This document shows, in pieces, positions 34,159 through 42,374 of a stretch of DNA of 64,000 nucleotides. The position numbers were made by a program, and so were the translations under genes. The notes beneath the pieces were generated by a model. It did no database searches, was not told the origin of the DNA, and worked only from the letters and a program-made list of their open reading frames with translations. The DNA comes from Paenibacillus polymyxa (GTDB lineage: Bacteria; Bacillota; Bacilli; Paenibacillales; Paenibacillaceae). Location: the NCBI RefSeq assembly GCF_001719045.1, contig NZ_CP015423.1, positions 4,587,501 to 4,651,500 of the forward strand, written 5' to 3'. Position 1 is the first letter of the stretch; the number at the start of each line of letters is the position of its first letter.

Positions 34159-34565
34159 ATGAATTTGAATGAAATTAAACAATTGCCTGATGTTATGTCT
34201 AAAGAACAGTTAGAGTCATATATTATTCAATATTTAGACTCCATTGAAAATTTAGAGAAATAAATATTCTTGAAACGTTGGAATGTTTTTCGGAATTTGC
34301 TGACAGGAAGACTTATACTTACGAATTGTTAAGTGATTCGTTGAGAAAAAGATTAGACAGCTTTCTCCAGAAAATATGGAATGATACATCTTCAGAGATA
34401 GTAGATGTATATTCTTCAGTTGTTGTTAATCTGAACTTAAAAAATAGCTATAACTTGATGAAAGAATCTTCAAACAAAGATTTGGATGAAGATGTAAGGG
34501 AAATCATCGAGGAAACTGTAGATGAAATTGGTGAAGATATAGAGGTTCCATTTAAAATAAACTAA
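34159..34565 (+). pseudogene. Immunity-type protein, frameshifted
   Basis: ATG 34159 gives LNEIKQLPDVMSKEQLESYI and IQYLDSIENLEK, then a stop. A shift near 34258 continues with NILETLECFSEFADRKTYTY through to VREIIEETVDEIGEDIEVPF at 34565. Joined, about 136 acidic residues. No toxin gene lies next to it. It looks like an orphan immunity gene left behind when its toxin was lost; the family is not recognised. Confidence 0.5.
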
Positions 34566-34760
34566 TATGTGAGAGTTCAGAGCTAAGTTCCAAATGCTTG
34601 CAAAAGTATTTAATGGATTTTGTTTATTATTTGTTTTGCATTTCTATTATAATCATTCTAACGCTTCCTTAGAAATATCATGATAATAAAACAAGACATA
34701 TTGCCTATTCCCTTCATTTCCCTTATGATAATTGCACTACTACCAAAGAAGGAGATACAT

Positions 34761-35306
34761 ATGAAGAAAGCTATTCTACTACTATTAATGTTTGCTATCT
34801 TAATTCCATCACAAGTATTAGCAGCAAAAGCTACAAAAGCTATGTCAACAAGTGAAATCGAAAAATTATACTTTGAGGATTACAAAGATCGTGTCAAAGA
34901 AATTAGAATTGCACAGAAGCGTCTAAATACTGTACTAGGGGCAGAAGTTCGTGAGCTAACTCAGAGATTAAGTCAAGCATCAGCGCGCTATAAAAACGAA
35001 GTGAAAAATAAGTCAAGTAAAGCGGTAATAGCTCAAGCCAAGGCTGATTGTGATAAATTAAAGAAGCAACTCGGCGTGGCTAAGGTGGAACTAAATAAAA
35101 CAGTTAAAAATTATAAAAAAGAAAGCGAACAAGCATTAAAGGATATTGCAAATCAGAAAGCAGAGCTTATAAAATTTATTAAGAATCACACAGCAGGAAA
35201 AGATAAACTTACAGAGTCTCAATTTAGCAAGCAAGTTAATGGAGGTATTATGCCGATTGACGGCTCATTTACTGGCATTTTAAAAATGTTGACGGAAGCT
35301 GAATAA
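34761..35306 (+). CDS. Secreted coiled-coil protein
   Basis: 181 residues from ATG 34761, which has AAGGAG upstream. A signal peptide (KKAILLLLMFAILIPSQVLA) is followed by a long lysine-rich helical region (about 30-160) with heptad character (LTQRLSQASARYKNEVKNKS, DKLKKQLGVAKVELNKTVKN). It is probably an exported, elongated protein. No domain is recognised. A terminator follows directly. Confidence 0.65.
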   Translation: MKKAILLLLMFAILIPSQVLAAKATKAMSTSEIEKLYFEDYKDRVKEIRIAQKRLNTVLGAEVRELTQRLSQASARYKNEVKNKSSKAVIAQAKADCDKLKKQLGVAKVELNKTVKNYKKESEQALKDIANQKAELIKFIKNHTAGKDKLTESQFSKQVNGGIMPIDGSFTGILKMLTEAE

Positions 35307-35317
35307 TTGTGAGTAAA

Positions 35318-35345
35318 GGCAGCAGGTATCACCTGTTGTCTTTTT
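35318..35345 (+). terminator. Terminator
   Basis: GGCAGCAGGT pairs with ACCTGTTGTC across a three-base loop, followed by TTTTT. Confidence 0.8.
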
Positions 35346-35483
35346 AATTTAGGCTTAGAATGAAAGTTATTGTTGGAGACTTTGGATTGGTGTGAAATGG
35401 GGACAAAGAGGATATATGGATATGGATGAAATAAATTTGTTCGTTTTTATATAATGAAGTACGATTAGCGAGGAGAAAAATGT

Positions 35484-35684
35484 ATGAATCGTAAGTTTTT
35501 TATCATGGCTTTAATAAGAGGTATTTTCGGGTATTTCCCTTGTGGGCTGGGAGTTGCAGTATTATTGGAGGCTTATAGCAGATATAGTCTAAGAGGTTTT
35601 TTAATTGGAGCTACATTTTTCCTTATCGGGGGATTAGTGCTTTACTTCACAAGACGCTATGAATCATCAGATTGGTTACTTTAG
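35484..35684 (+). CDS. Small membrane protein next to kptA, copy 1
   Basis: 66 residues with two hydrophobic stretches (GIFGYFPCGLGVAVLLEAYS and GFLIGATFFLIGGLVLYF). It is the intact member of a duplicated pair; the other copy, next to the broken kptA at 44363, has lost its start codon. Function unknown. Confidence 0.6.
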   Translation: MNRKFFIMALIRGIFGYFPCGLGVAVLLEAYSRYSLRGFLIGATFFLIGGLVLYFTRRYESSDWLL

Positions 35685-35714
35685 ATAAAGCAAATATTAC
35701 ATTAGAAGGAGTAT

Positions 35715-36263
35715 ATGATGTTATCACCAAAACAAGAAGAGAGCCTTAGTAAATTTATGAGTAAAATTCTTAGGCATACACCAGAACAGTTTGGAATTAA
35801 GTTGGACCATGAAGGTTATTGCCACGTGCAAGACTTAATTTCAGCAATTAAATCAGAGAATAGATGGTCGGATATAGGAGAAGCAGGGATTGATCAAGTC
35901 GTAACTAATTGTCCAAAGAAGCGATACCACATGGTAAATGGATACATACGAGCGAACTACGGGCACAGTGCAGGAAGATTAGATTACAAAGAATCCATTC
36001 CGCCAACTGCTCTTTATCACGGAACAAATAGGAAAGTAGTTGATAAAATTATTACCGAGGGAATTAAACCAATGGGGAGAAAATATGTTCATCTATCTGA
36101 GACACTTGAATTTGCAACATTGGCAGGTAAGAGACGTGGTGAATTAGTCATTCTTGAAGTCGATACAGTAAAAGCGCTGGATAATAATGTGAAGTTCTAT
36201 ATCGCTAACAATGGTGTTTGGCTTGCCGATTTTGTGCCTCCACAATATTTTAAAAAAATTTAA
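35715..36263 (+). CDS. kptA: RNA 2'-phosphotransferase KptA/Tpt1
   Basis: Transfers a 2'-phosphate from an RNA splice junction to NAD, giving ADP-ribose 1'',2''-cyclic phosphate. The family motifs are in order: LSKFMSKILRHTPEQFGIKL, then RYHMVNGYIRANYGHS, LYHGTNRKVVDKI, GRKYVHLSETLEFA and NNGVWLADFVPPQYF. Arg and His of the NAD/RNA site (LRH, RANYGHS, LYHGT) are present. AAGGAG precedes two adjacent ATG codons (35715, 35718). Bacteria have no tRNA splicing of this kind, so the role may be repair of damaged RNA. It follows a small membrane protein, an arrangement duplicated at 44.4-45.1 kb. Confidence 0.9.
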   Translation: MMLSPKQEESLSKFMSKILRHTPEQFGIKLDHEGYCHVQDLISAIKSENRWSDIGEAGIDQVVTNCPKKRYHMVNGYIRANYGHSAGRLDYKESIPPTALYHGTNRKVVDKIITEGIKPMGRKYVHLSETLEFATLAGKRRGELVILEVDTVKALDNNVKFYIANNGVWLADFVPPQYFKKI

Positions 36264-36537
36264 CACTGATATTTTCGTTTATATTAAAAAGTCAGTTGCA
36301 TTACTTGAATCTGTTAGTGAATCTATTATTTCTATAAAATTGGATGCTATCAAAAGAGTGAAGTCAAATAATTTACTTTGCAAGGCATTTATACAATACT
36401 TTTGACATAGTACATCCGTTTATATCAGTCCATTTGTCACATAATATAAAAGGAAATTTCAGGATAACAGGTGGATATCTCTAAACATCTCCTTCTGATA
36501 AGATTATTTCCATCTAAATTAAAATGGACGTGATCAA

Positions 36538-37665
36538 TTGGGGAGAATATTGGTTCCACCTGATAAGCTAATGGAAGTGGCTGACCAGTTCTTGCATGGT
36601 AAACACGAAATGGAACGTATGTTGAATTTACTGAATGGAAGAATTGATTTTGTCCAACAAGGCTGGTCTGGAGCTACCCAGGAGAGATTTTTTCAAGAAT
36701 TTCAGGTTTCTCGACAATCCATGAATGTAACGATTGAACGACTATCGACAGTAGCACAAGAACTTATTTTTATTTCAAAAAACTTTACACAGGTGGACAG
36801 GGAGAAAGTCGTACTGGATGTGCCGTGGCTTGGTACCCCTGTTAAAACGGCATCCACAGGTGGAGGCTGGTTACATAAAATATTTGAACAAATGGGACGA
36901 GCTGAGATCACCAAGGCTGAAGCTCAATTGGAAGCTAGCAAACTTCAAGGAGAAATCCTTTGGGATACTGCACAGGGAGCAAAAGGAGCTATTCAGGGAA
37001 ATTTGACATTGGGGATGCTGCCAGATAAAGAACGGGATTATGATCATCCCATGGCAGCTAAAGTAGGAGAAATTCTCGGGAATGTAGCTACAACATTGCA
37101 AGGGGCTGGTGAGGTAGTAGCTGGAATAGGTGGGGAAGGATTATCAGTTGCTGTTTCATCTACAGGTGTAGGGAGTATAATCGGAGTACCCGGATTAATT
37201 GGATCGGCAGCTTTGGCGACGCACGGAGCTACAACTGCGGTTAAAAGTGCAAATGGAGTAGGAGAAAAAACAGCAGAACTATGGCAAATGGTAAAAGGGG
37301 AAGGTGCTCCTTCTTATGGGAAGAAATCTGTTCCATCAGGTCCTTACCGTGAAGTAGACGGTTACCCTATAAAAGTAAAACATGGGGATCAGGAGAAGCA
37401 TATTGTGGGGACACCCAACTACAAACAAGACTTAGCAAATGGTAAGAACAAGAGTATTCTCTATGGTGATAACAAAACCGCACAAGAATTGCTTGATAGT
37501 TATTCTGGAGAAGGTGATATGTTTAAAGCCGGACGGGAAAGGATTGATTTCGGAAAACCTATTGGGAAATACTATAATAGAGATACTGGTATGTTCGAGG
37601 AAACCACAAAAGGAATTATTCATTATAGTAAAGATGGCGCACATATTGTACCAGCAGCGCCTTAA
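36538..37665 (+). CDS. WXG100-type polymorphic toxin with Ntox50-like C-terminal domain
   Basis: 375 residues. Residues about 1-90 form a WXG100-like helical hairpin (QGWSGATQERFFQEF) that targets the protein for type VII secretion. A glycine-rich pre-toxin region at about 160-250 follows (GEVVAGIGGEGLSVAVSSTG). The C-terminal 100 residues match polymorphic toxin type 50: VKHGDQEKHIVGTPNYKQDL, ERIDFGKPIGKYYNRDTG and IHYSKDGAHIVPAAP, whose conserved His residues suggest RNase activity. The start is TTG 36538, inferred from the family N terminus (MGRILVPP); the ribosome-binding site is weak. The immunity gene follows 16 bases later. The 130 bases upstream are duplicated at 33.2 kb. Confidence 0.8.
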   Translation: MGRILVPPDKLMEVADQFLHGKHEMERMLNLLNGRIDFVQQGWSGATQERFFQEFQVSRQSMNVTIERLSTVAQELIFISKNFTQVDREKVVLDVPWLGTPVKTASTGGGWLHKIFEQMGRAEITKAEAQLEASKLQGEILWDTAQGAKGAIQGNLTLGMLPDKERDYDHPMAAKVGEILGNVATTLQGAGEVVAGIGGEGLSVAVSSTGVGSIIGVPGLIGSAALATHGATTAVKSANGVGEKTAELWQMVKGEGAPSYGKKSVPSGPYREVDGYPIKVKHGDQEKHIVGTPNYKQDLANGKNKSILYGDNKTAQELLDSYSGEGDMFKAGRERIDFGKPIGKYYNRDTGMFEETTKGIIHYSKDGAHIVPAAP

Positions 37666-37681
37666 ACCAAGGAGGAATATT

Positions 37682-38011
37682 ATGGGATATGATTCTTTAA
37701 TTAAAGCTATTATTTCAGTACCAAAAGAAGAATTAACTATTTATTGGGAAAGTGGATTAAAGATTATTGGTACTAGGGACACCATCTATGAAACAAACAA
37801 TGGCTTAGATGAAGATGATAATGGGTTCTTTGAATATGATGCTGCGGTTGTTGAAGTTAAAAAAATAGTATCTAAGCCGATTACCGATGAAGGAAGTATA
37901 TATAAATGGTTACAAAAAGGAAAAAGCTCCTTTATTGAAATTTCTCTGCATGATGACCCCCCTAGCATGATCACATCTTCTGACGGGTCTATTATTTGGA
38001 AAAATGAATAA
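37682..38011 (+). CDS. Inferred immunity protein for the Ntox50-like toxin
   Basis: 109 acidic residues from ATG 37682, which has AAGGAGG at good spacing: YDSLIKAIISVPKEELTIYW, ETNNGLDEDDNGFFEYDAAV and SSFIEISLHDDPPSMITSS. No signal peptide. Position directly after the toxin, small size and acidity are typical of cognate immunity proteins. I do not recognise the family from sequence alone. A terminator follows. Confidence 0.65.
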   Translation: MGYDSLIKAIISVPKEELTIYWESGLKIIGTRDTIYETNNGLDEDDNGFFEYDAAVVEVKKIVSKPITDEGSIYKWLQKGKSSFIEISLHDDPPSMITSSDGSIIWKNE

Positions 38012-38015
38012 TTTA

Positions 38016-38068
38016 GATCATCCTCCTCAATTGAGTATTTTCCACTGAGTTGAGCATGATCTTTTCCT
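38016..38068 (+). terminator. Bulged terminator after the toxin-immunity pair
   Basis: GATCAT, CTCAA and AGT on the left pair with ACT, TTGAG and ATGATC on the right, followed by CTTTTCCTTTT. Confidence 0.6.
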
Positions 38069-38069
38069 T

Positions 38070-38145
38070 TTAATTACTTTTATGATGTTTATAATTATAA
38101 GTTCCATCATCTACTCCTTTCCTGGGAGCTTGGTTATACTGAATA
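38070..38145 (-). pseudogene. Second remnant of the small membrane protein tail
   Basis: Minus-strand codons give KIIQYNQAPRKGVDDG, YNYKHHKSN and stop at 38070. The sequence is nearly the same as the tail at 25163-25240, both in DNA and protein. Everything upstream of the tail is missing. Confidence 0.5.
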
Positions 38146-38286
38146 ATTTTTTGTAACTAAGCATCTAGCAATAGGCGTTATTTATTCTCAATTTACTATA
38201 GTTATCCAAAAATAATTGGGAAATTGTACCTATCTGTTGTATTATAAGGAAGTGTAAAAAGGGTTTCGAGTAGCTAAGGAGGAGCA

Positions 38287-38925
38287 TTGTTGTCTACATT
38301 TGTGATAGTGTGTGTCATTGTTGTATTAATTGCTTTGGTATTGCTACGCTTATTTAAAAAGCCTAGAGTTCAAGACCGATATAAAGTAACGCAGGATATT
38401 GATCCTTATAAAATTAGCATTAACGAAATAGATCGTATGGAGGATGGCAAGGACTTTGAAATGTATCTGTTCAGGTTCTTCCTGTGTTTAGGCTATGGTG
38501 ATGCGTATAAAACACAAGACAGCGGAGATTTTGGAACAGATTTGGTATTTACGGATAGAGAAGGATACCGCAATGTCATTCAGGCTAAACGGTATGCAAT
38601 AAGCAATCCTGTTGGTTTGAGCGCAGTTCAGGAAGTGTATAGTTCTATGCGATTTTATAGAGCTAAGAAATCTATTGTCATTACTTCAAGTAAATACACT
38701 CCTTCATGTGAAAAGTTGGCCAGTTTTAATGGAGTGAAGCTGTTGGATCGCAACGATTTAATTAAAATGATTGAACTATTTCAAGCGCAGCAACATAGTA
38801 AGGTAAAAGATATAATTGAAGCGGAGCCTTATTTGAGTCTCGATTCATGGGACGATTATAGAAATAACGGTAAAGTGATTAAAAAGGATCGTAAGGCTGA
38901 AAAGCTTATCGCTTCAGAAAACTAG
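38287..38925 (+). CDS. Membrane-anchored Mrr-like restriction endonuclease domain protein
   Basis: 212 residues. One N-terminal membrane helix (FVIVCVIVVLIALVLLRLF) is followed by an Mrr-type PD-(D/E)XK nuclease domain: DGKDFEMYLFRFFLCLGYGD, then GDFGTDLVFTDREGYRNVIQ and QAKRYA, giving the D...QxK active site, and VITSSKYTPSCEKLA. TTG 38287 or 38290 follows AAGGAGG. Membrane-tethered Mrr-cat proteins are common in Firmicutes and may degrade foreign or modified DNA entering the cell; no methylase accompanies it. Confidence 0.8.
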   Translation: MLSTFVIVCVIVVLIALVLLRLFKKPRVQDRYKVTQDIDPYKISINEIDRMEDGKDFEMYLFRFFLCLGYGDAYKTQDSGDFGTDLVFTDREGYRNVIQAKRYAISNPVGLSAVQEVYSSMRFYRAKKSIVITSSKYTPSCEKLASFNGVKLLDRNDLIKMIELFQAQQHSKVKDIIEAEPYLSLDSWDDYRNNGKVIKKDRKAEKLIASEN

Positions 38926-39017
38926 ATACTGGAGACTCCAGTAGCAAAACGATGGTTTTCTGAAACAATATAATGTACTTAAAAATCTTATGAAGACAGA
39001 GAATTACGGGAGAACAT

Positions 39018-40289
39018 ATGATTATCAATACGAACATTGTGGCAACAGTTGCAAGTAACAACTTAAAAAAGCGTGCAGGTTTTGTCAATAAAACGATGGA
39101 GAAGTTATCATCAGGACTACGTATTAATCGTGCGTCTGACGATGCGGCTGGTTTAGCAATATCAGAGAGCATGAGAGCGCAGATTCGTGGATTACATCAA
39201 TCTTCACATAATGCTCAAGATGGTATTTCTCTCCTACAAACAGCAGATGGAGCCTTGGCAAGTGTTAATAATTCTTTGCATAGAATCAGGGAACTAATTA
39301 TTCAGAAGGAAAATGGGACACTACAAAATAGTGATAAAGAGAATATTCTTAATGAGATGGTTGAATTGCTTGATCATATTGATGGTATAACTAGCAATAC
39401 TGAGTTCAATGGAATTAATTTGTTTGATGGCTCGTTCTCTAAGAATGTTTACGCTGATGGTAATATTCCAATTACAATAAATAACATGGATTTCGGCTTA
39501 TACTATAAAGAAAACTTTGACGATCATAATAAATTCTCACAGTGGTTTTCCGATGCTGGGCAGTGGAGTGTGAAGAATGGAGAACTTAGGCAAGAAACAT
39601 TAGGAATAGGAGACAAAACAATATTGTCTCAAGTGATTAAGGATAATGAGATGACAATAACTGTAGATGCAGAATTTACATCTGCTGATAAAGACGGTAA
39701 TGTAGGAATTATTATAAAGGGTAAGGACTTTAATAATCAGGTGTTTGGTTGGTATAGTCAGTATGGTGGGATATACTTAGGTGAAAGAGTGAATGGAGTA
39801 TACAGAAATATCGGACTAGTAGGGGCAGAAGCAGCGAATGTGGGAAAGACTTATAAGCTTTCCGCTTCAGTTGTTGAAGACTATTATACCTTCTCGGTTG
39901 AAGGGATAGGTGACATAAACGGCTACTCTGTTAACTCAAGTATGGTTGAAGGATATACAGGAGTGTTTACAGCTTTTTCAGAGAGTTCATTCGATAACTA
40001 CAAAGTGATCCCTTCAATTACTGTAGAAGATATTGATAACGCTACTAATAAAGTGTTATCAGAACGTTCTAAATTGGGAGCTTACCAAAATCGCTTGGAG
40101 CATGCAATTAACAATATCAACAACTATACGGAGAATCTCACTTCTGCGGAATCTCGCATTCGTGATGCTGACATGGCTAAACAAATGACCCAGTTGGCTA
40201 AAAATCAGATTATGCTTCAGACATCACAAGCAATTCTGACACAGGCTAATATGCAGCCAGAGAGTATGTTGCAATTGCTCAAGCCTTAA
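39018..40289 (+). CDS. Flagellin with a concanavalin/laminin-G-like insert
   Basis: 423 residues. The conserved N-terminal D0/D1 region (1-145: MIINTNIVATVASNNLKK, SSGLRINRASDDAAGLAISE) and C-terminal D1/D0 region (335-423: SAESRIRDADMAKQM, LAKNQIMLQTSQAILTQANM) are standard flagellin. Residues about 160-332 replace the variable domain. They contain ENFDDHNKFSQWFSDAGQWS, VKNGELRQ, GNVGIIIKGKDFNNQVFGWY and SFDNYKV, the pattern of a laminin-G/concanavalin-like jelly roll. The filament would display this domain on its outside. GGGAGA precedes the ATG. The gene is isolated from any flagellar operon and sits beside a recombinase scrap, so it is an accessory flagellin. Confidence 0.85.
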   Translation: MIINTNIVATVASNNLKKRAGFVNKTMEKLSSGLRINRASDDAAGLAISESMRAQIRGLHQSSHNAQDGISLLQTADGALASVNNSLHRIRELIIQKENGTLQNSDKENILNEMVELLDHIDGITSNTEFNGINLFDGSFSKNVYADGNIPITINNMDFGLYYKENFDDHNKFSQWFSDAGQWSVKNGELRQETLGIGDKTILSQVIKDNEMTITVDAEFTSADKDGNVGIIIKGKDFNNQVFGWYSQYGGIYLGERVNGVYRNIGLVGAEAANVGKTYKLSASVVEDYYTFSVEGIGDINGYSVNSSMVEGYTGVFTAFSESSFDNYKVIPSITVEDIDNATNKVLSERSKLGAYQNRLEHAINNINNYTENLTSAESRIRDADMAKQMTQLAKNQIMLQTSQAILTQANMQPESMLQLLKP

Positions 40290-40318
40290 ATTGTTAATTA
40301 TAATGGTTTTATGCTATA

Positions 40319-40662
40319 GGCGCACATATAGTTATTCTCGATATTCCAATTCTTGACACTAGACAATACCATAATGGGTTAGAGAAAGTTATATCCAGTA
40401 TTGTGCTTGAAATGTTTAGCTACATGGCAGAACGTGAACGCGAGAAGATCAAAGGCAGACAAAAGAAGGGATAGCAGCAGCTAAACAATGGTGTGTATTT
40501 GGTCGGCCTAAACAGGCAATAAGCGAGGAGTTCATTACAGTGTATGAGGAATGGAAGCAAGGCTGCATAACAGCAGTGGAAGCCATGAAACGTGTGGATA
40601 TGAAACCAAACACATTTTACCGTAGGATAGAGGAATATGAGCAACAGCAACAAGCAGGATAA
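40319..40662 (+). pseudogene. Serine recombinase/resolvase remnant
   Basis: The frame GAHIVILDIPILDT ... LEMFSYMAEREREKIKGRQK is followed, after a one-base shift near 40464, by EGIAAAKQWCVFGRPKQAIS and a helix-turn-helix-like end (MKPNTFYRRIEEYEQ). It corresponds to the middle and C-terminal part of a Tn3/Hin-type serine recombinase. The catalytic N-terminal part is absent. It marks a lost mobile element behind the flagellin gene. Confidence 0.7.
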
Positions 40663-41084
40663 AATAATAATTATGTACACACCAGTACACTGTTACTGCC
40701 CAGACGATTATGTCTAGTTTTTTTGTCATGTCTGCTGATCAATATTAACAGGTGCAATAAAAAAGGGTGGGGGGATTTTACATCGTAAACGTCTATTTAA
40801 TTTCCAGAATTGCCTCTAGCACATCCACTTTCACACTCGAGTTATTTTTTGACTCGGTACCATCCCGAATATCGTTAAGGTTGCTTATATGCTATACATC
40901 AAATCTAAGGTAAATCCATAGATAAATTACAAGGGAATACGAACATGACTATTCAATTAGGTAACTTTGTAAGCCTTGAGTTGCATTCTGATTTTCCAAA
41001 TAAATTATACATAAGCATAAAGATGATACTTTTAATTATGAAATCATCGCAGACTATCTCAAAAGGTATCTTGATACCAAATAT
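40663..41084. other. Intergenic region
   Basis: About 420 bases, AT-rich. A weak hairpin with a T run is at 40702-40727 (AGAC...GTCT). On the minus strand at 40796-40885 a short open stretch ends VKVDVLEAILEIK, possibly the tail of a lost gene. Nothing else is supported. Confidence 0.35.
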
Positions 41085-41118
41085 GAAAAGTATATTATTT
41101 AGTTCCTGAATATGGTAA
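41085..41118 (+). promoter_or_regulatory. Conserved element upstream of receptor gene, copy 4
   Basis: AAAAGTATATTATTTAGTTCC then TGAATATGGTAA, the most diverged of the four copies. The start region of copies 2-4 is again conserved (TATGCATCATATAGTGAG at 41183). Confidence 0.45.
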
Positions 41119-41225
41119 AAAATAAGAGTGATAAAGAAAATATGTTTTACTACTTGTTTCATAACTAAACAATATATTTAACTATGCATCATATAGTGAG
41201 TTCACGCTGAAAGGGTGGTTTATTC

Positions 41226-41435
41226 ATGAAAATTACACCTACGATTCGGGCGGAATTAGACAAATACCTAAAACAAGAAGGTTTAAACATAGCCCAATTT
41301 TGGCTAATTGCAGGTATGAATGGGGGGCAGTAAGTGCTATTGTGTCAGGAAATAAGCCTAATCTATTAACCAGCTTGACCAAATTAGTGAGGCTATGGGT
41401 TTACCGGAAGGCCACTTTTACGACTTATTTATATC
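41226..41435 (+). pseudogene. Receptor 4: broken RRNPP receptor, N-terminal part only
   Basis: ATG 41226 gives KITPTIRAELDKYLKQEGLN then stops (TAA 41332). Other frames continue AVSAIVSGNKPN and INQLDQISEAMGLPEGHFYD, matching the helix-turn-helix of receptors 2 and 3. At least two frameshifts are needed. The sequence then joins a toxin-domain remnant with no sensor domain between. Confidence 0.7.
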
Positions 41436-41757
41436 ATCGATTTCCCTCCTGGTGTTGGACAAAAAATATTAAAGAAAGATGGCCAATTTGCAGGTGATTT
41501 AGATGTAGTTACATACAACTAATGAATTAATTGAGGTTAAGGCTTCAATCAAAGCAGTTAAAGAAGGACAACTGGAGAAAATGACAATTACGACTAATAA
41601 GCTTTATTTTAATCCAGAACAGAAGAAAGTTATACTTTATATCGATAAGCCTTTGGGCAATCTATCTCAAAGTAATAAAGAAAAATTAGATAATATCAAG
41701 AAGCTAGGAGTAACTGTTGTAAATTCCTTAGAGGAATTAAGAAAGGTGGTTAAGTGA
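41436..41757 (+). pseudogene. PD-(D/E)XK-like nuclease toxin C-terminal domain, frameshifted
   Basis: Codons give IDFPPGVGQKILKKDGQFAG then DLDVVTYN and a stop. After a one-base shift at about 41520 the frame runs ELIEVKASIKAVKEGQLEKM to VVNSLEELRKVVK and TGA 41755-41757. The pair GDLDVV...IEVKAS gives the D...ExK active site of the restriction-endonuclease fold seen in many polymorphic toxin tips. The stop overlaps the start of the immunity gene (TGATG). No N-terminal secretion domain remains. Confidence 0.65.
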
Positions 41758-42374
41758 TGGGAAGTTCGGCTTTTATTTTAATAGAACGAGAAAAATATAC
41801 ACCTGAGAAATTACTGGGAGATGCAATCGTAGCTGCCTTTCATGCAGATGCTGGATTATATTTTGACAATGATAAAAAATATAAGAACGAACAGTTTTTT
41901 TCAACAACTCTAAATATATCTTATAACCCACTGGGTGCTGAAAATAACCAGCAGTTTATATTCTATATTGACGGAATTGATAATTACGAAATTAATTATG
42001 AGCATGATGAAGATATTAGTGGATTAGATTCAAGCTTGTCCTTGTATCAAGTAGGATGTATTGAAGATGTTTATGGTGTTGAAGAGCTGATTTTTCGATT
42101 TATATATGAATATCTCAAGCTAAATCCTACTGACTATTTTTGGATTCCTGATTACGATTGGGTCTACAGTTGGGAAGATATGCAGAAGTTCAGATCTCTG
42201 CCCTATGATCCAAACTGGGCTATAAAAATCCTAAATCAATATAACTCACAGCAATTGATAAATATTTATAAGCTTGCTCCTTTAACAGTAAAATGGGAGC
42301 AAGCTTTTTTCATAGTAATTTATCTGATAAAGAAGATAATTTGCATGCACCTAAGAATTAAGAGGCGGGTTTAA
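41757..42374 (+). CDS. Immunity protein for the nuclease toxin, C terminus altered
   Basis: About 205 residues from ATG 41757, overlapping the toxin stop by one base with AAAGGTGG upstream. It is acidic: AFILIEREKYTPEKLLGDAI, IFYIDGIDNYEINYEHDEDI, then ELIFRFIYEYLKLNPTDYFW. It is inferred to neutralise the nuclease domain before it. The frame reads through the repeated terminator at 42270 (giving IYKLAPLTVKWEQAFFIVIY), which cannot be native, so a frameshift near the 3' end has removed the original stop at about 42260. Family not recognised. Confidence 0.55.
   Translation: MGSSAFILIEREKYTPEKLLGDAIVAAFHADAGLYFDNDKKYKNEQFFSTTLNISYNPLGAENNQQFIFYIDGIDNYEINYEHDEDISGLDSSLSLYQVGCIEDVYGVEELIFRFIYEYLKLNPTDYFWIPDYDWVYSWEDMQKFRSLPYDPNWAIKILNQYNSQQLINIYKLAPLTVKWEQAFFIVIYLIKKIICMHLRIKRRV
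42270..42312 (+). terminator. Repeated immunity-gene terminator, copy 3
   Basis: AAGCTTGCTCC and GGGAGCAAGCTTTTTT form a perfect stem around TTTAACAGTAAAAT. It is the best-preserved copy of the three. Confidence 0.85.

Noticed and set aside
36264..36537. A further gene after kptA (frame 36211-36405)
   Set aside because: It overlaps kptA out of frame and has no ribosome-binding site; the region is the toxin promoter duplicated at 33.2 kb.
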